From: Bryobacteraceae bacterium
GTDB lineage: Bacteria > Acidobacteriota > Terriglobia > Bryobacterales > Bryobacteraceae
DNA: 57,049 nucleotides
Direction: 5' to 3'
Assembly: GCA_026129905.1 (NCBI GenBank)
Contig: JAHCHE010000013.1
Span: 165,475 to 222,523 of the forward strand
Below the pieces are notes generated by a model that ran no database searches, was not told where the DNA came from, and saw only the letters and a program-made list of their open reading frames with translations. How positions within the stretch are numbered: position 1 is the stretch's first letter; every line of letters starts with the position of its first letter. This document shows, piece after piece, positions 24,863 through 34,227 of this stretch. Made by a program: the position numbers and the translations under genes.

Positions 24863-27121
24863 ATGCGGCGAACCCGCCCGCTGCTCCTACTAGGGGTACT
24901 TCTGATCGTCTCCGCCGTAGCCGGCACGTATTACTTCCGCAAGTCCATTCAGGAGGGCATGAAGCCGCCGGCGCCCCCCGTCCTGCCACTGAACGTGAAC
25001 GCCGAAGGGAAGGACTGGGTCTACACCCACTACGAAGGCAATCGTCCGGTGGTGGAGGTGCGGGCGCAGAAGATGCGGCAGGTGCAGGAGCCGTCGGAGT
25101 TCGAGCTGGAGCGCGTGGAGTTGCGTATTTTCGATGCCGGCGGCGGCAAGTACGATCACGTGCGGAGCGCGTTCGCCAGTTTCGACACGGCTTCCGGTCA
25201 GCTCTATTCGGAAGGCGAGGTGGAAATCACGCTGGGGCTTCCGGCGGACGGCGCGCCGCCGAAAGACCCGGTGACGATCCTCTCGTCCGGCGTGCACTTC
25301 GAGGCGGCGACCGGCAAAGCGACGACGGAGCGGCGGACGAGGTTCCGCTTCGGCCGGGGCGCCGGGGAAGCGGTGGGGGCGTCGTACGACCCGCGCTGGC
25401 ACGATCTGAGGATGCACAGCGACGTGAAGCTGCGTTGGGCGCCCGAAGATGGCCGCGGCAAGGCGATGACGGTGGAAGCCGGCGAACTGGTCTACAAAGA
25501 AGATCAATCGAAGGTTTACTTTTCGCCGTGGTCTCGCTTCCAGCGGGACACGCTTACGCTGAACGCAGCCAACAGCGTGGTTACGCTGGAAAACGACCGG
25601 ATCAAGCTGGTGGATGCCGACGCCGCGCGCGGAACCGACCGCTTCCCCGGCCGGAACGTCGACTATGCCGCCTCCCACCTGACGCTGGAGTTCACGCCGA
25701 AGGGCGAAGTGAGCCGGGTAGTCGGTGAAGACAACGCGTCGATCACGTCGACCTCCGACAGCGCGGTCACCAAGGTTTCGTCGGAGCGGATTTATCTCAA
25801 CTTCGAAGTCACCGCGGACGACAGCACTCTGAAGGAAGCGCTGGCGATGGGCGGTGGCGTGCTGGAGACAAAGCCCGCGGACCGCGCGGACGCCGCGCGG
25901 GCCGAAACGCGCGTGATGCGGAGCGAAGTCATCAAGACCCTGATGCGGCCGGGCGGCCGCGAAGTGGAACTGATTGAAACACTGTCGCCGGGCACGATCG
26001 AGTTTCGTCCCAACCGCGAGGACCAGAAGCGGCGAAAGCTGGAAGGAGAGCGCATCTGGCTGCACTACGGCGCGGGCAATCGCCTGCAGACGATGCGGGC
26101 CCTGAACGTCTCGACGCAAACGGATCCATTGCCTCAGACGGCTGAGGAGAAGAACAAGAAGGCGCGAGCGCCCATGCTCACCTGGAGCCAGAACCTGCTG
26201 GCGGAGTTCGACCCTTCCACCACCAGCATGACTCGGATGGAGCAATCGGGCGACTTCCGGTACGAAGAGGGGGAGCGGAAGGCCAAAGCCGCCGCCGCGG
26301 AGTTGAACGCCGCGCGCAACATGATGGCGCTCCGGGGCCAGGCCCGGGTCTGGGACGAGGCGGGGGCCACGGCCGCCGAGCAGATCTTCATGGATCAGAA
26401 GGAGGAGACCGTCTTCGCGACGGGCCAGGTCAGCTCGACGCGGCTGCCGGATCCGAAGCGGAGCGATAGCGGGATTCTCAGCGAGAGCGAGCCGTTTCAC
26501 GCGACGGCGGACCGGATGAGCACCTCGGAGAACAACGCCAAGATCATCTACGAAGGCAACGCGGTTCTGTGGCAGGGCTCAAACCGGTTACAGGCGCAAC
26601 GGATCGAAATCCGCCGGCAGGATCGTATCCTGCTCGCCAGTGGGCAGGTGGTGAACCAGGTGGTGGAGGCGCCGAAGAAGGAAGCGAACGGCGGCGGCGC
26701 GAAGCCGACCTTCATGTTGGTGAGATCGCAGGAACTGCACTACGACGACAACGAGGGTCGCGCCCAATACCGGACCGGCGTGGCGATGACGCGAGGCGGC
26801 ATGGAAGTGACCGCTGCGGAGTTGAACGCCTTTTTCGCCAAGACCGGCGGCTCGGGCGCGGAACTCGAACGGGCGATCGCCGACGGCCAGGTTAAGATTG
26901 TGCAGCGCGCGCCGGAGCGAACCCGGACGGGAACGGCGGAGCACGCGGAATACTACGTGGCGGACGAAAAGGTTCTGCTCCGCGGAGGAAAGCCCAAGTT
27001 GGTGGATTCCCTTCGCGGCGCTACCGAGGGCCGCGAACTGACCTACTTCGCGCGCAACGACAAGCTGCTGGTGAACGGCGCGGAAGACCAGCGGGCCGTC
27101 AGCCAGTTGCAGCGGAACTAA
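24863..27121 (+). CDS. Large LptC/LptA (OstA)-domain LPS-transport-like protein
   Basis: 752 residues. An N-terminal membrane anchor (about 7-24) and early beta-rich part (45-200, VYTHYEGNRPVVEVRAQKMRQV) match LptC. The rest is repeated beta-jellyroll strands of OstA/LptA type, with recurring phrases such as ANSVVTLENDRIKLVDADAA, ITSTSDSAVTKVSSERIYL, MMALRGQARVWDEAG and IYEGNAVLWQGSNRLQAQRIEI. Together these could form an extended periplasmic bridge for LPS between LptB2FG and LptD. It is several times longer than E. coli LptC (191) or LptA (185). No lptB or rpoN follows. Confidence 0.82.
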   Translation: MRRTRPLLLLGVLLIVSAVAGTYYFRKSIQEGMKPPAPPVLPLNVNAEGKDWVYTHYEGNRPVVEVRAQKMRQVQEPSEFELERVELRIFDAGGGKYDHVRSAFASFDTASGQLYSEGEVEITLGLPADGAPPKDPVTILSSGVHFEAATGKATTERRTRFRFGRGAGEAVGASYDPRWHDLRMHSDVKLRWAPEDGRGKAMTVEAGELVYKEDQSKVYFSPWSRFQRDTLTLNAANSVVTLENDRIKLVDADAARGTDRFPGRNVDYAASHLTLEFTPKGEVSRVVGEDNASITSTSDSAVTKVSSERIYLNFEVTADDSTLKEALAMGGGVLETKPADRADAARAETRVMRSEVIKTLMRPGGREVELIETLSPGTIEFRPNREDQKRRKLEGERIWLHYGAGNRLQTMRALNVSTQTDPLPQTAEEKNKKARAPMLTWSQNLLAEFDPSTTSMTRMEQSGDFRYEEGERKAKAAAAELNAARNMMALRGQARVWDEAGATAAEQIFMDQKEETVFATGQVSSTRLPDPKRSDSGILSESEPFHATADRMSTSENNAKIIYEGNAVLWQGSNRLQAQRIEIRRQDRILLASGQVVNQVVEAPKKEANGGGAKPTFMLVRSQELHYDDNEGRAQYRTGVAMTRGGMEVTAAELNAFFAKTGGSGAELERAIADGQVKIVQRAPERTRTGTAEHAEYYVADEKVLLRGGKPKLVDSLRGATEGRELTYFARNDKLLVNGAEDQRAVSQLQRN

Positions 27122-27157
27122 GCGTCAGTCAGGAAATCACCATGCCAGTTCAGCACG

Positions 27158-27205
27158 ACAGGTGGGGCAGGATGTTTATCCTGCGCGGCGGTTCCCAACC
27201 GCCGC
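27158..27205. repeat. REP-like tandem hairpins in a convergent intergenic region
   Basis: Two perfect hairpins abut: GCAGGAT-gttt-ATCCTGC (27167-27184, 7-bp stem) and GCGGCGGTT-ccc-AACCGCCGC (27185-27205, 9-bp stem), preceded by ACAGGTGGGGC. A unit of the same design (AGGTGGGGC, then a hairpin, then a GCGGC hairpin) lies at 34958-35002. It sits between the stops of the Lpt gene (27121) and the DegT gene (27256), so it may also act as a two-way terminator, although there is no T-run. Confidence 0.6.
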
Positions 27206-27255
27206 CCGGCCGATGGCCAATCCCCCTACAGGTTGCCGATTTATACAATTAAGTA

Positions 27256-28590
27256 CTAGCTCGCGGCGCCCATTACGGCCGGATAGACCTTGCGGATCGC
27301 CGCGATCACGTCCTCGTCGTCGCGCTTGGTGAACTTCGGGTCCACGGATACGCCGCCGAAGCGGTTGAGAATGTCGATCGTGCGGGGGCAGCTCCCGGCT
27401 CCGTACTTGATCGTCTTGCCGCGGCCGACCGTCCAGGTGGGCCAGTCCTTCTGCGCGGTGACTTTCTTTTCCACGTAGGATTGAATGGGCAGAATCACCG
27501 AACCACCTGGTGGCCGACCCGGCACGTTCTCCGCCTTCATCGCTTCCAGAAAGCGCTCGCGCCGCTCCTTGCTGTCGAATTCGAGGTAGACCGAGTCGCC
27601 GGTTTCGCCGGCCGGGTCGGGCCGCTTGCGGAACTTGATGCCGGGCAGGTCGCGAATGCCGGCGTAGATGCGTTCCGTATGGGCGCGGGAGGATTTGATC
27701 ACCTGGTCCAGCTTGCGGATCTGCGCCAGCATCACGCCGCCGGTGAACTCGTTCATGCGGAAGTTGACGCCCGCGAACGGTTCGACGGAAGCCTGGCCGA
27801 TGCGGTCCTGGTGGAGCGGGCGCATGGAACCGCTGTCATGGAAGCGGCACGCCCGTTCGAACAGCACCGGATCGTTGGTCACCACCGAGCCGCCTTCGCC
27901 GGAGGAGATGGTCTTGTTCACCTGGTGGCTGTAGATGCCGATGTCGCCCAGCGAGCCGAGCGGCTTCCCTTTGTAGCTGCCGCCCACGGTCTGCGCGCAG
28001 TCCTCCAGCACCTTGATCTTGTGTTTCCGCGCGATCTCGAGGATCGGGTCCATTTCGGCCGGCACGCCCTGGAGATGGACCGCCATCACCAGCCGGGTCT
28101 GCGGCGTGATCTTGCGCTCGAAATCGGCCGGATCGAGGTTGAAGGACTCGTCGATCTCCGCGAAAACCGGGAGCCCGCCCGCCATGATGACGGCGGTGCA
28201 GGTGGAGTGCCAGGTCCAGGCGGGCATGATCACCTCGTCGCCCGGGCCGATGCCGATGGCGTTCACGGCGCACATCAAGGCCGCCGTCCCGGAGGTGACG
28301 GCGAGGGCGAAGCGCGTCTGCATACGCTCGGCGAACTCCTTCTCAAAGGTGGCCACCTTCATTGGCGCCTGTTTGGCGTCGGGCGGTCCATACCAGCGGA
28401 AGGGGAGGCCCATATCGAGCACCTCGGTAAGCTGCGCGCGCTCCTTCTCGTCATAGAACAGCGGTCCCCAGTGCCGCGCCCGCAGCGGCGTGGCCCGCAC
28501 GGGGTTTCCGCCGTCGGCCGCCAGCTTTGGGGCGCCCTTCACAGCGCCTCCGGCGGCGGCCATGGCCGTCATGAACTTTCTGCGATCCAT
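27256..28590 (-). CDS. DegT/DnrJ/EryC1/StrS aminotransferase with Tat-like leader
   Basis: 444 residues, fold type I PLP enzyme. ALAVTSGTAALMCAV (phosphate loop), MPAWTWHST, LEDCAQTVGG (Asp197) and SHQVNKTISSGEGG with the internal-aldimine Lys226 are diagnostic. NFRMNEFTGGVMLAQ is the usual subunit-contact segment. These enzymes aminate keto-sugars or act as PLP-dependent dehydratases. The first 25 residues (MDRRKFMTAMAAAGGAVKG) look like a twin-arginine leader (RRKFM). Export of a folded PLP enzyme is unusual but known in annotated relatives. The upstream open frame to 28818 is spurious; ATG 28590 is preferred. Confidence 0.9.
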   Translation of the reverse strand: MDRRKFMTAMAAAGGAVKGAPKLAADGGNPVRATPLRARHWGPLFYDEKERAQLTEVLDMGLPFRWYGPPDAKQAPMKVATFEKEFAERMQTRFALAVTSGTAALMCAVNAIGIGPGDEVIMPAWTWHSTCTAVIMAGGLPVFAEIDESFNLDPADFERKITPQTRLVMAVHLQGVPAEMDPILEIARKHKIKVLEDCAQTVGGSYKGKPLGSLGDIGIYSHQVNKTISSGEGGSVVTNDPVLFERACRFHDSGSMRPLHQDRIGQASVEPFAGVNFRMNEFTGGVMLAQIRKLDQVIKSSRAHTERIYAGIRDLPGIKFRKRPDPAGETGDSVYLEFDSKERRERFLEAMKAENVPGRPPGGSVILPIQSYVEKKVTAQKDWPTWTVGRGKTIKYGAGSCPRTIDILNRFGGVSVDPKFTKRDDEDVIAAIRKVYPAVMGAAS

Positions 28591-29104
28591 CGAGTTATCT
28601 CCCTTGCGCGAAATACCGCTTCGGTTCCACACTACACCCCGGCGGATGGGCTTTTCAAGCGCATCGCTGGAGTCTGTACCTTGCCACGAGGTGGGGCGAG
28701 CGTCCACGATTGTATAGCGCTGGGATAAACCGGCATGGGGTAGCGGACAAAGAGTCGTACAGAGAAGGCGTCGCGAGCCACCCTGGCCCCGAGCCATGGG
28801 AGGGCGGCGACGACACACTCCAAGCGTTGGACAGGGGCATCAGGCGCCGCCGAAGCTCGTCCCGCGTTAACGACTCCCCCGCGGTTAGATTCCTAGATTG
28901 AAGGTCGTAAACAAGAATACTCCAACACTCTGGAACAGAGTTCAAAATGGCGTGCGCTCCCTGGAGCCGATCCTGAGGCCCCAGGGTTTCGGCCTGTTTG
29001 GGGAACTGCTAACCGATGGCGCCCTGCCGCGTATATCGAAGTGCGATATCGCGGAACTTCCATACTCGATTCCGCGTATTAGCGCGCAAGGAGGAAACTA
29101 CCGA
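28591..29104. other. 514-base divergent intergenic region
   Basis: Lies between the starts of the DegT gene (minus) and the DUF4097 gene (plus), so it should hold two promoters. I find no convincing ORF, tRNA or rRNA. A 21-base stretch at 28688-28708 (AGGTGGGGCGAGCGTCCACG core) differs at only three positions from 43249-43269 and shares AGGTGGGGC with the REP-like units at 27158 and 34958. Just before 29105 there is an AAGGAGGAAA ribosome-binding site. The rest shows nothing I can name. Confidence 0.5.
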
Positions 29105-29890
29105 ATGAAGAATCCGCGAATCCATAACCGGGGTCTGCACATTCTGCTCGGCGCTATCGTCGCGCTCGCGCCCGCTTTGGCCGCGACCGACCGTTTTCAG
29201 GAAGAATTCCATCAAACGTACCCTTTGAGCCAGGGCGGAACCTTTGCGCTCGATAACGTCAACGGCGATGTCCGCATCTCCGTTTGGGACCGAGCGGAAG
29301 TGAAGGTGGACGCCGTGAAATCGGCGAGCGAGAAAGAAAGGCTGGCCGAACTGGTGATCGATGTCGAGTCGAGCGCCGGACGGGTGGCCGTCCGCACGAA
29401 ATACCCGAAAACCAACTGGTCCCGGGGCAAAGAGGGCCGGCTGTCGGTGGAGTATGTCGTCACCGTGCCTCGATCGGCCAAGGTGGACAAGATCGACCTG
29501 GTTAACGGGAACCTCACGGTCGAGGGCGTCGAAGGCGCGGTGAAGGCCGAGACCGTCAATGGGACGATCGAATCCGTCAAACTCGGCGGCGAGGTTGACC
29601 TGTCCACGGTCAACGGCCGGATCGAAGCCGCGCTTGGCAGGGGGCCTTCGACGGCCGTCAAACTCGACACCGTGAACGGTGCGGTGCGGCTGGCCCTTCC
29701 CGCCAACTCCGGCGCGCGCATCAAGGCGAGCACCGTCAACGGCAGCATCAGCAACGATTTCAGTCTTCCGATGGTGAAGGGCCGCTTTGTGGGCCGGAGC
29801 CTCGAAGGCGAGATCGGGAGCGGCGGCGCCGATGTCCGCATCAACACCGTGAACGGCAGCATTTCGATCGTCAAGACGTCGGAGGCGTGA
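29105..29890 (+). CDS. Secreted DUF4097-family beta-helix-like protein
   Basis: 261 residues with a signal peptide (HILLGAIVALAPALAA). The body repeats a short strand-turn unit centred on VNG: NVNGDVRI, LVNGNLTVEG, TVNGTIESV, TVNGRIEAAL, TVNGAVRLAL, TVNGSISNDF and TVNGSISIV. This is the DUF4097/DUF4098 'putative adhesin' pattern, expected to form a stacked beta-solenoid in periplasm or on the surface. Start ATG 29105 has a strong SD (AAGGAGGAAA); the open frame upstream to 28898 is not needed. Role unknown; relatives often lie next to anti-sigma or PspC-like genes, but not here. Confidence 0.85.
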   Translation: MKNPRIHNRGLHILLGAIVALAPALAATDRFQEEFHQTYPLSQGGTFALDNVNGDVRISVWDRAEVKVDAVKSASEKERLAELVIDVESSAGRVAVRTKYPKTNWSRGKEGRLSVEYVVTVPRSAKVDKIDLVNGNLTVEGVEGAVKAETVNGTIESVKLGGEVDLSTVNGRIEAALGRGPSTAVKLDTVNGAVRLALPANSGARIKASTVNGSISNDFSLPMVKGRFVGRSLEGEIGSGGADVRINTVNGSISIVKTSEA

Positions 29891-29936
29891 CGGCCCGGGC
29901 GCGCGGCGGAGAGCGCTGAAGTATTATTGAGGTCGA

Positions 29937-30935
29937 ATGACGAGCTTTCCGCCGATGCCGGGCGCGGGGCGCTTGGCCGCCCTCTTGTTATTGAGCGCGG
30001 CCAGTCTCCCGGTCGCGCCGCTGCGGGCCGAGGATTTCCCGCAAGCCGAAATCTCCAACCGTGTGGCGCGCGCCAGGCTGTACCTGCCCGATCCGGCGAA
30101 GGGTTACTATCGCGGTACCCGCTTTGACTGGTCGGGCGTAATCTCCAGCCTCCAGTACAAGGGCCGCGAGTATTTCGGCGTCTGGTTCGAGCGGCACGAT
30201 CCGTCGATCCACGACGCCATCACCGGCCCGGTTGAGGAATTCCGGACCAACGGCTCCTCGCTCGGATATGAGGAGGCGGCGCCCGGCGGCGCTTTTGTGC
30301 GGATCGGCGTCGGCGCGGTCCGCAAGCCGGAGGAGAAAGGTTACCGAGGCTTTCACACGTACGAGATTCTCGACCACGGCGGCTGGAAGGTCAGGAAAGG
30401 CCGCGAATGGATCGAATTCACGCACCGGCTGGACGGCCCGAACGGCTACAGCTACGTATACGCGAAGCGCGTCAGCCTGGCGAAGAACGCGCCCGAGCTT
30501 ACCATCGCGCATAAGCTCAAGAACATCGGCGAGAAGGTCATCGAGACGGACCAGTACAACCATAATTTCTTCGTCATCGACAAACAGCCGAGCGGGCCGG
30601 ATTTCGTGGTGCGCTTTCCCTTCGACCTGCGCGCCACCGAGGACATGAAGGGCCTGGCCGAAGCGCGAGGCCGCGAGGTGGTCTTCCTGCGCGAACTCCC
30701 GCCGGGCGAGAGCGTGTTCACGCCCCTGGAGGGATTCGGCTCGAGCGCGGCCGATTACGCGATCACCGTCGAGAACCGGAAGACCGGCGCGAAGGTGGAG
30801 ATCACAGGCGACCGCCCGCTGACGAAAGTGAACTTCTGGTCGATCCGGACCACCGTTTGTCCGGAGCCTTACATCAGCCTTCGCGTCGAGCCCGGCCGCG
30901 AAGCCGCCTGGACGCTGCGCTATCGCTTCGAATAA
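29937..30935 (+). CDS. Secreted mutarotase-fold-like protein of unknown function
   Basis: 332 residues, signal peptide about 1-31 (LLLLSAASLPVAPLRAE). Beta-rich throughout, with phrases typical of the galactose-mutarotase supersandwich: NRVARARLYLPDPAKGYYRGTRFDWSG, EFTHRLDGPNGYSYVYAKRVSL, HKLKNIGEKVIETDQYNHNFF and VNFWSIRTTVCPEPYISLRVEPG. Tyr and His in QYNHNFF could be substrate contacts. A sugar-binding or epimerase-like role is inferred from fold only. GAGG lies about 5 bases before the ATG. It follows DUF4097 by 46 bases on the same strand. Confidence 0.65.
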   Translation: MTSFPPMPGAGRLAALLLLSAASLPVAPLRAEDFPQAEISNRVARARLYLPDPAKGYYRGTRFDWSGVISSLQYKGREYFGVWFERHDPSIHDAITGPVEEFRTNGSSLGYEEAAPGGAFVRIGVGAVRKPEEKGYRGFHTYEILDHGGWKVRKGREWIEFTHRLDGPNGYSYVYAKRVSLAKNAPELTIAHKLKNIGEKVIETDQYNHNFFVIDKQPSGPDFVVRFPFDLRATEDMKGLAEARGREVVFLRELPPGESVFTPLEGFGSSAADYAITVENRKTGAKVEITGDRPLTKVNFWSIRTTVCPEPYISLRVEPGREAAWTLRYRFE

Positions 30936-30996
30936 GGCCCAGGGGCCGGGGCTCCTCCTGCACGCCTCGGGCGCCGGCGCCGTCAATCCCTCCAGG

Positions 30997-31359
30997 ATGA
31001 AAGCCACGGCGATTGTTCTTTGCATTGTGGCGGCCGCCGGCTGCGCCATGTTGTTTGGCGACCGGGCGGCCGGCGCTTCGTCGTATCCGATGTGGGAAGT
31101 GAAGGCCGTCCTGAGTACGCCGAACCTGGCGTCGTGGGAGCTGAAGACGCTTGCCCCGCGCGAGACGGAACCGGGCCGGTTCGTTCAGGTCTCGGAAGCG
31201 GATCTTCAGCGGCTCGCCGGCGACGGCTGGCAGTTGGTGGGCGTCACGCCGCACGTTATCGTGAACGAAGAACGAGGGCCTGTAGGCCGGAAGGTTGCCG
31301 TGACGCAGACCTATCCCGCCTACTACTTCCAGCGCCCGCGGCCGACTCCAACGCGATAG
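30997..31359 (+). CDS. Small secreted DUF4177-like protein
   Basis: 120 residues with signal peptide (TAIVLCIVAAAGCAMLFG). The mature part has MWEVKAVLSTPNL and EADLQRLAGDGWQLVGVTPHVI, which resembles the DUF4177 'LNexGxeGWElV' unit of small beta-alpha proteins. A proline-rich C-terminus follows (YYFQRPRPTPTR). No known function. It is 61 bases after the preceding gene and 67 before the CehA/McbA gene, all on the plus strand. Confidence 0.62.
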   Translation: MKATAIVLCIVAAAGCAMLFGDRAAGASSYPMWEVKAVLSTPNLASWELKTLAPRETEPGRFVQVSEADLQRLAGDGWQLVGVTPHVIVNEERGPVGRKVAVTQTYPAYYFQRPRPTPTR

Positions 31360-31426
31360 CGCGGCGGAGCGAAGGCGCTGCCCGCGGGCGCGAAGCCGCA
31401 TGTATCATGGTCCAGCGGAGGTGATC

Positions 31427-34219
31427 GTGCGGCGCGTAACGGAACTGCTGGCGCTGGGTTGCTTTGGGGTAATGGCGATGGACGGGCAGGCGCCTCCGCC
31501 GCTGGACGACTCGGTGGTTTCGCTGCGGGTTCGCTTCGGGTTGGCCGATACGCAGCCGGCCACCTGGGACGGAAAGGCGAGCGTCACGGGCGGCCGCATT
31601 CTCAACCTTCGCCTCTGGCGTCCGCACCCGCAGGACCGGGTCGAGGGAACGGCGTCCTGGCGGCTGGCGTCGCGCGCCGGCGTCAACTTCGTCAAGCGGC
31701 CCTGGGAACCGGAGCCTGTGGAAGCGCCGGCGCCGTATGTCAAACCGGCGGGGCTCATCGTCGACGTGCAAGGCAGCGGCGCGCGCGTGCGTTTTGAGAC
31801 GAAGCAGGGATCGTTCGACGTGAGGCCGTCCGAACTGCCCGCCGGCGAAGCCCGGCCGTTCCTGGGCGGCAACACAGTGGTGGACCGCGTCGCCACCGCC
31901 GGCATGATCTCGACGCCCGAGCGGCAGAACGATTTCGCCGCCATCGCCTCCGGCGCGAATGGCGAGCTTTGGGCCGCCTGGATCTCCTACGCCGATGGAA
32001 AGAATCACGTGGCGGCGCGCCGCTTTGACGGAGCGTCGTGGGGCGAGGAACACCGCGTCTCGGAGAACCATGCGGACATCTTCCTGGTGAAGACGGCGCG
32101 CGATTCCAGGGGCGCGATGTGGTTCGTCTGGTCAGCGCAAGTGGACGGCAACTGGGACCTGTACGGAAGGCGGTTCAACGGTGGCTGGTCGCCGGTGGAA
32201 AGGCTCAGTTCGGCGCCGCAGCCGGACATCTATCCGGCGCTGGCGGCGGACGCCAAAGGAAGCCTTTGGCTCGCGTGGCAAGGATTTCGCAACGGCCGCT
32301 CGGACATTTTTGTCCGGCGTTGGGACGGCGCGGCGTGGTCCGGCGAGGAGCGCATGTCGGATTCGCCCGCCAACGATTGGGCGCCCGCCATCGCCGCCGA
32401 CAGCAAGGGCGGCGTCTATGTAGCCTGGGATACGTACGACAAGGGCAACTACGACGTCCTCATGCGCGGGTGGCGAAACGGCCGGTGGTCGGAGGCGGCC
32501 GCCATCGCGGAGACCGCGAAATTCGAAGCGCACGTCAGCCTTGCATGCGACCGAAACGACCGGCTTTGGGCCGCGTGGAACGAGAGCGGTACGCAATGGG
32601 GCAAGGATACCGGCTTCCTGCTGTACCGGCAGGGCACGCCCTTGTACCGCGGGAGGTGGATTGCGGTGGCCGTGAATGCGGGCGGCGCGTGGCAGGAGCC
32701 CGTTGCGGAAATCGAGCGATCCTTGCCGGCGGAACTCGCGGGCAACAACGACATGCCGCTGCTCCATGCCGGCGACGGCGGACGGATGTGGCTGCTTTTC
32801 CGCCACCGGAGGCCGCGCATCGCGGATACGCCGGGCGACGCGCCGATGCATCGCGCCGCGTGGGAGTTGTACGCCACCCGGTACGAAGGAGGCGCGTGGA
32901 CCCCGCCGGTCGCGATCCCGTTCAGCCAGGGCCGTACGGACATGCGCTATGGCGCGGCGCACACGGCGCGCGGCACGTTTGTGGCGTGGCCGATGGACAA
33001 CCGCGACAGCGAGGAGTTCCTGTTCCAGCGCGCCGACGTCTACGCCGGCCGTTTGCCCGCGCCCGCCGGGCCCCCGGTTGAGCCGAAACTCAAGCCTCGC
33101 CAAGCCGGGAAGATCGCCACATTTCCTCTACACCCAAGCGAAGCGCAGGACCTGGCGCGCATCCGCGGCTACGCCATCGAGACAGGCGGCAAGACGTATC
33201 GCATCTATCGCGGCGACACGCACCGCCACACTGAGTTCTCGATGGACGGCTACAACGACGGCAGCCTGGTGGACACGTACCGCTACGCGATTGACGCCGC
33301 CGAGCTGGACTACCTGATGGCCTCCGAGCACAACGGCGCCGGCGGGCCCGACGTGGATTACGTGAACTGGCTGCTCCAACAGATGGCAGACGTCCTGATG
33401 GTGAACAACCGGTTCGTTCCCCTGTACGGGTATGAACGCAGCGTCGTCTACCCGAACGGCCATCGCAACGTGATCTTCGCCCGGCGGGGAAACCCGACGC
33501 TGCCGATACCGGAGTCCGAGCAGAAAGGGCAGACCGGCGCGCAGGCGCTGTACGAGTACCTGAAGAAATATGACGGGATCGCCATCTCGCACACCTCGGC
33601 TACCACCATGGGCACGGACTGGCGCGATAACGATCCCGCCGTCGAGCCACTGGTGGAAATCTACCAGGGCGACCGCGTGTCGGCGGAGTACGAAGGCGCT
33701 CCGAAGGCGGCCTACGGCGGCAGGCTAACCGGAGCGCCCGGAGGCTTCCGGCCGGCCGGCTTCGTGTGGAACGCCTGGGCCAAAGGCTACAAGCTTGGCG
33801 TGCAGGCGTCGTCGGACCATCTGTCGACGCACATCTCGTACGCCTGCACGATCGCCGAGGAGTTTACGCGAGAGGGTTTGGTGGAGGCGATGAAGAAGCG
33901 CCACTCCTACGGCGCGACGGACAATATCATCCTCGACTACCGTCTCCAGGCGGGCGACCGCGAGTACATTCAGGGCGACATCGCGAAAGTGAGCGGCGGT
34001 TTCAAGCTTTGGGTGAAAGCGATCGGAACGGCGCCTATCCGGCAGATCGACGTGATCCGCAACAACCAGTTCCTGCACGTACGGCAGCCGATGGAGCTGG
34101 AGACAACGTTCACCTTCGTGGACGCCGACGTCCCGGCGGGCGAAAGCTACTACTACGTGCGCCTCATTCAGACGGACGACCAGATGGCGTGGTCGTCGCC
34201 GATCTGGATCACGCGGTAG
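31427..34219 (+). CDS. Secreted beta-propeller plus CehA/McbA-type PHP metallohydrolase
   Basis: 930 residues. The start is taken as GTG 31427 because GCGGAGGTGATC directly before it is a near-perfect SD and the next residues form a signal peptide (LLALGCFGVMAMDGQA). Residues of about 150-530 hold propeller-like repeats with a recurring 'A.D..G.LW.AW' phrase (GELWAAWISYADG, SLWLAWQGFRNG, GGVYVAWDTYDKG, DRLWAAWNESG). The C-terminal part has GDTHRHTEFSMDG, LDYLMASEHNG, GYERSVVYPNGHRNV and the later QASSDHLSTHISY, the metal ligands of PHP-fold CehA/McbA proteins. The family takes its name from carbaryl hydrolase CehA; substrate here unknown. Confidence 0.85.
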   Translation: MRRVTELLALGCFGVMAMDGQAPPPLDDSVVSLRVRFGLADTQPATWDGKASVTGGRILNLRLWRPHPQDRVEGTASWRLASRAGVNFVKRPWEPEPVEAPAPYVKPAGLIVDVQGSGARVRFETKQGSFDVRPSELPAGEARPFLGGNTVVDRVATAGMISTPERQNDFAAIASGANGELWAAWISYADGKNHVAARRFDGASWGEEHRVSENHADIFLVKTARDSRGAMWFVWSAQVDGNWDLYGRRFNGGWSPVERLSSAPQPDIYPALAADAKGSLWLAWQGFRNGRSDIFVRRWDGAAWSGEERMSDSPANDWAPAIAADSKGGVYVAWDTYDKGNYDVLMRGWRNGRWSEAAAIAETAKFEAHVSLACDRNDRLWAAWNESGTQWGKDTGFLLYRQGTPLYRGRWIAVAVNAGGAWQEPVAEIERSLPAELAGNNDMPLLHAGDGGRMWLLFRHRRPRIADTPGDAPMHRAAWELYATRYEGGAWTPPVAIPFSQGRTDMRYGAAHTARGTFVAWPMDNRDSEEFLFQRADVYAGRLPAPAGPPVEPKLKPRQAGKIATFPLHPSEAQDLARIRGYAIETGGKTYRIYRGDTHRHTEFSMDGYNDGSLVDTYRYAIDAAELDYLMASEHNGAGGPDVDYVNWLLQQMADVLMVNNRFVPLYGYERSVVYPNGHRNVIFARRGNPTLPIPESEQKGQTGAQALYEYLKKYDGIAISHTSATTMGTDWRDNDPAVEPLVEIYQGDRVSAEYEGAPKAAYGGRLTGAPGGFRPAGFVWNAWAKGYKLGVQASSDHLSTHISYACTIAEEFTREGLVEAMKKRHSYGATDNIILDYRLQAGDREYIQGDIAKVSGGFKLWVKAIGTAPIRQIDVIRNNQFLHVRQPMELETTFTFVDADVPAGESYYYVRLIQTDDQMAWSSPIWITR

Positions 34220-34227
34220 GGCCTCCG

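Noticed and set aside
24890-26500. A 536-codon minus-strand frame inside the Lpt gene
   Set aside because: Antisense shadow, rich in Arg/His/Leu and without any family pattern; the plus frame has clear OstA-like repeats and a membrane anchor.
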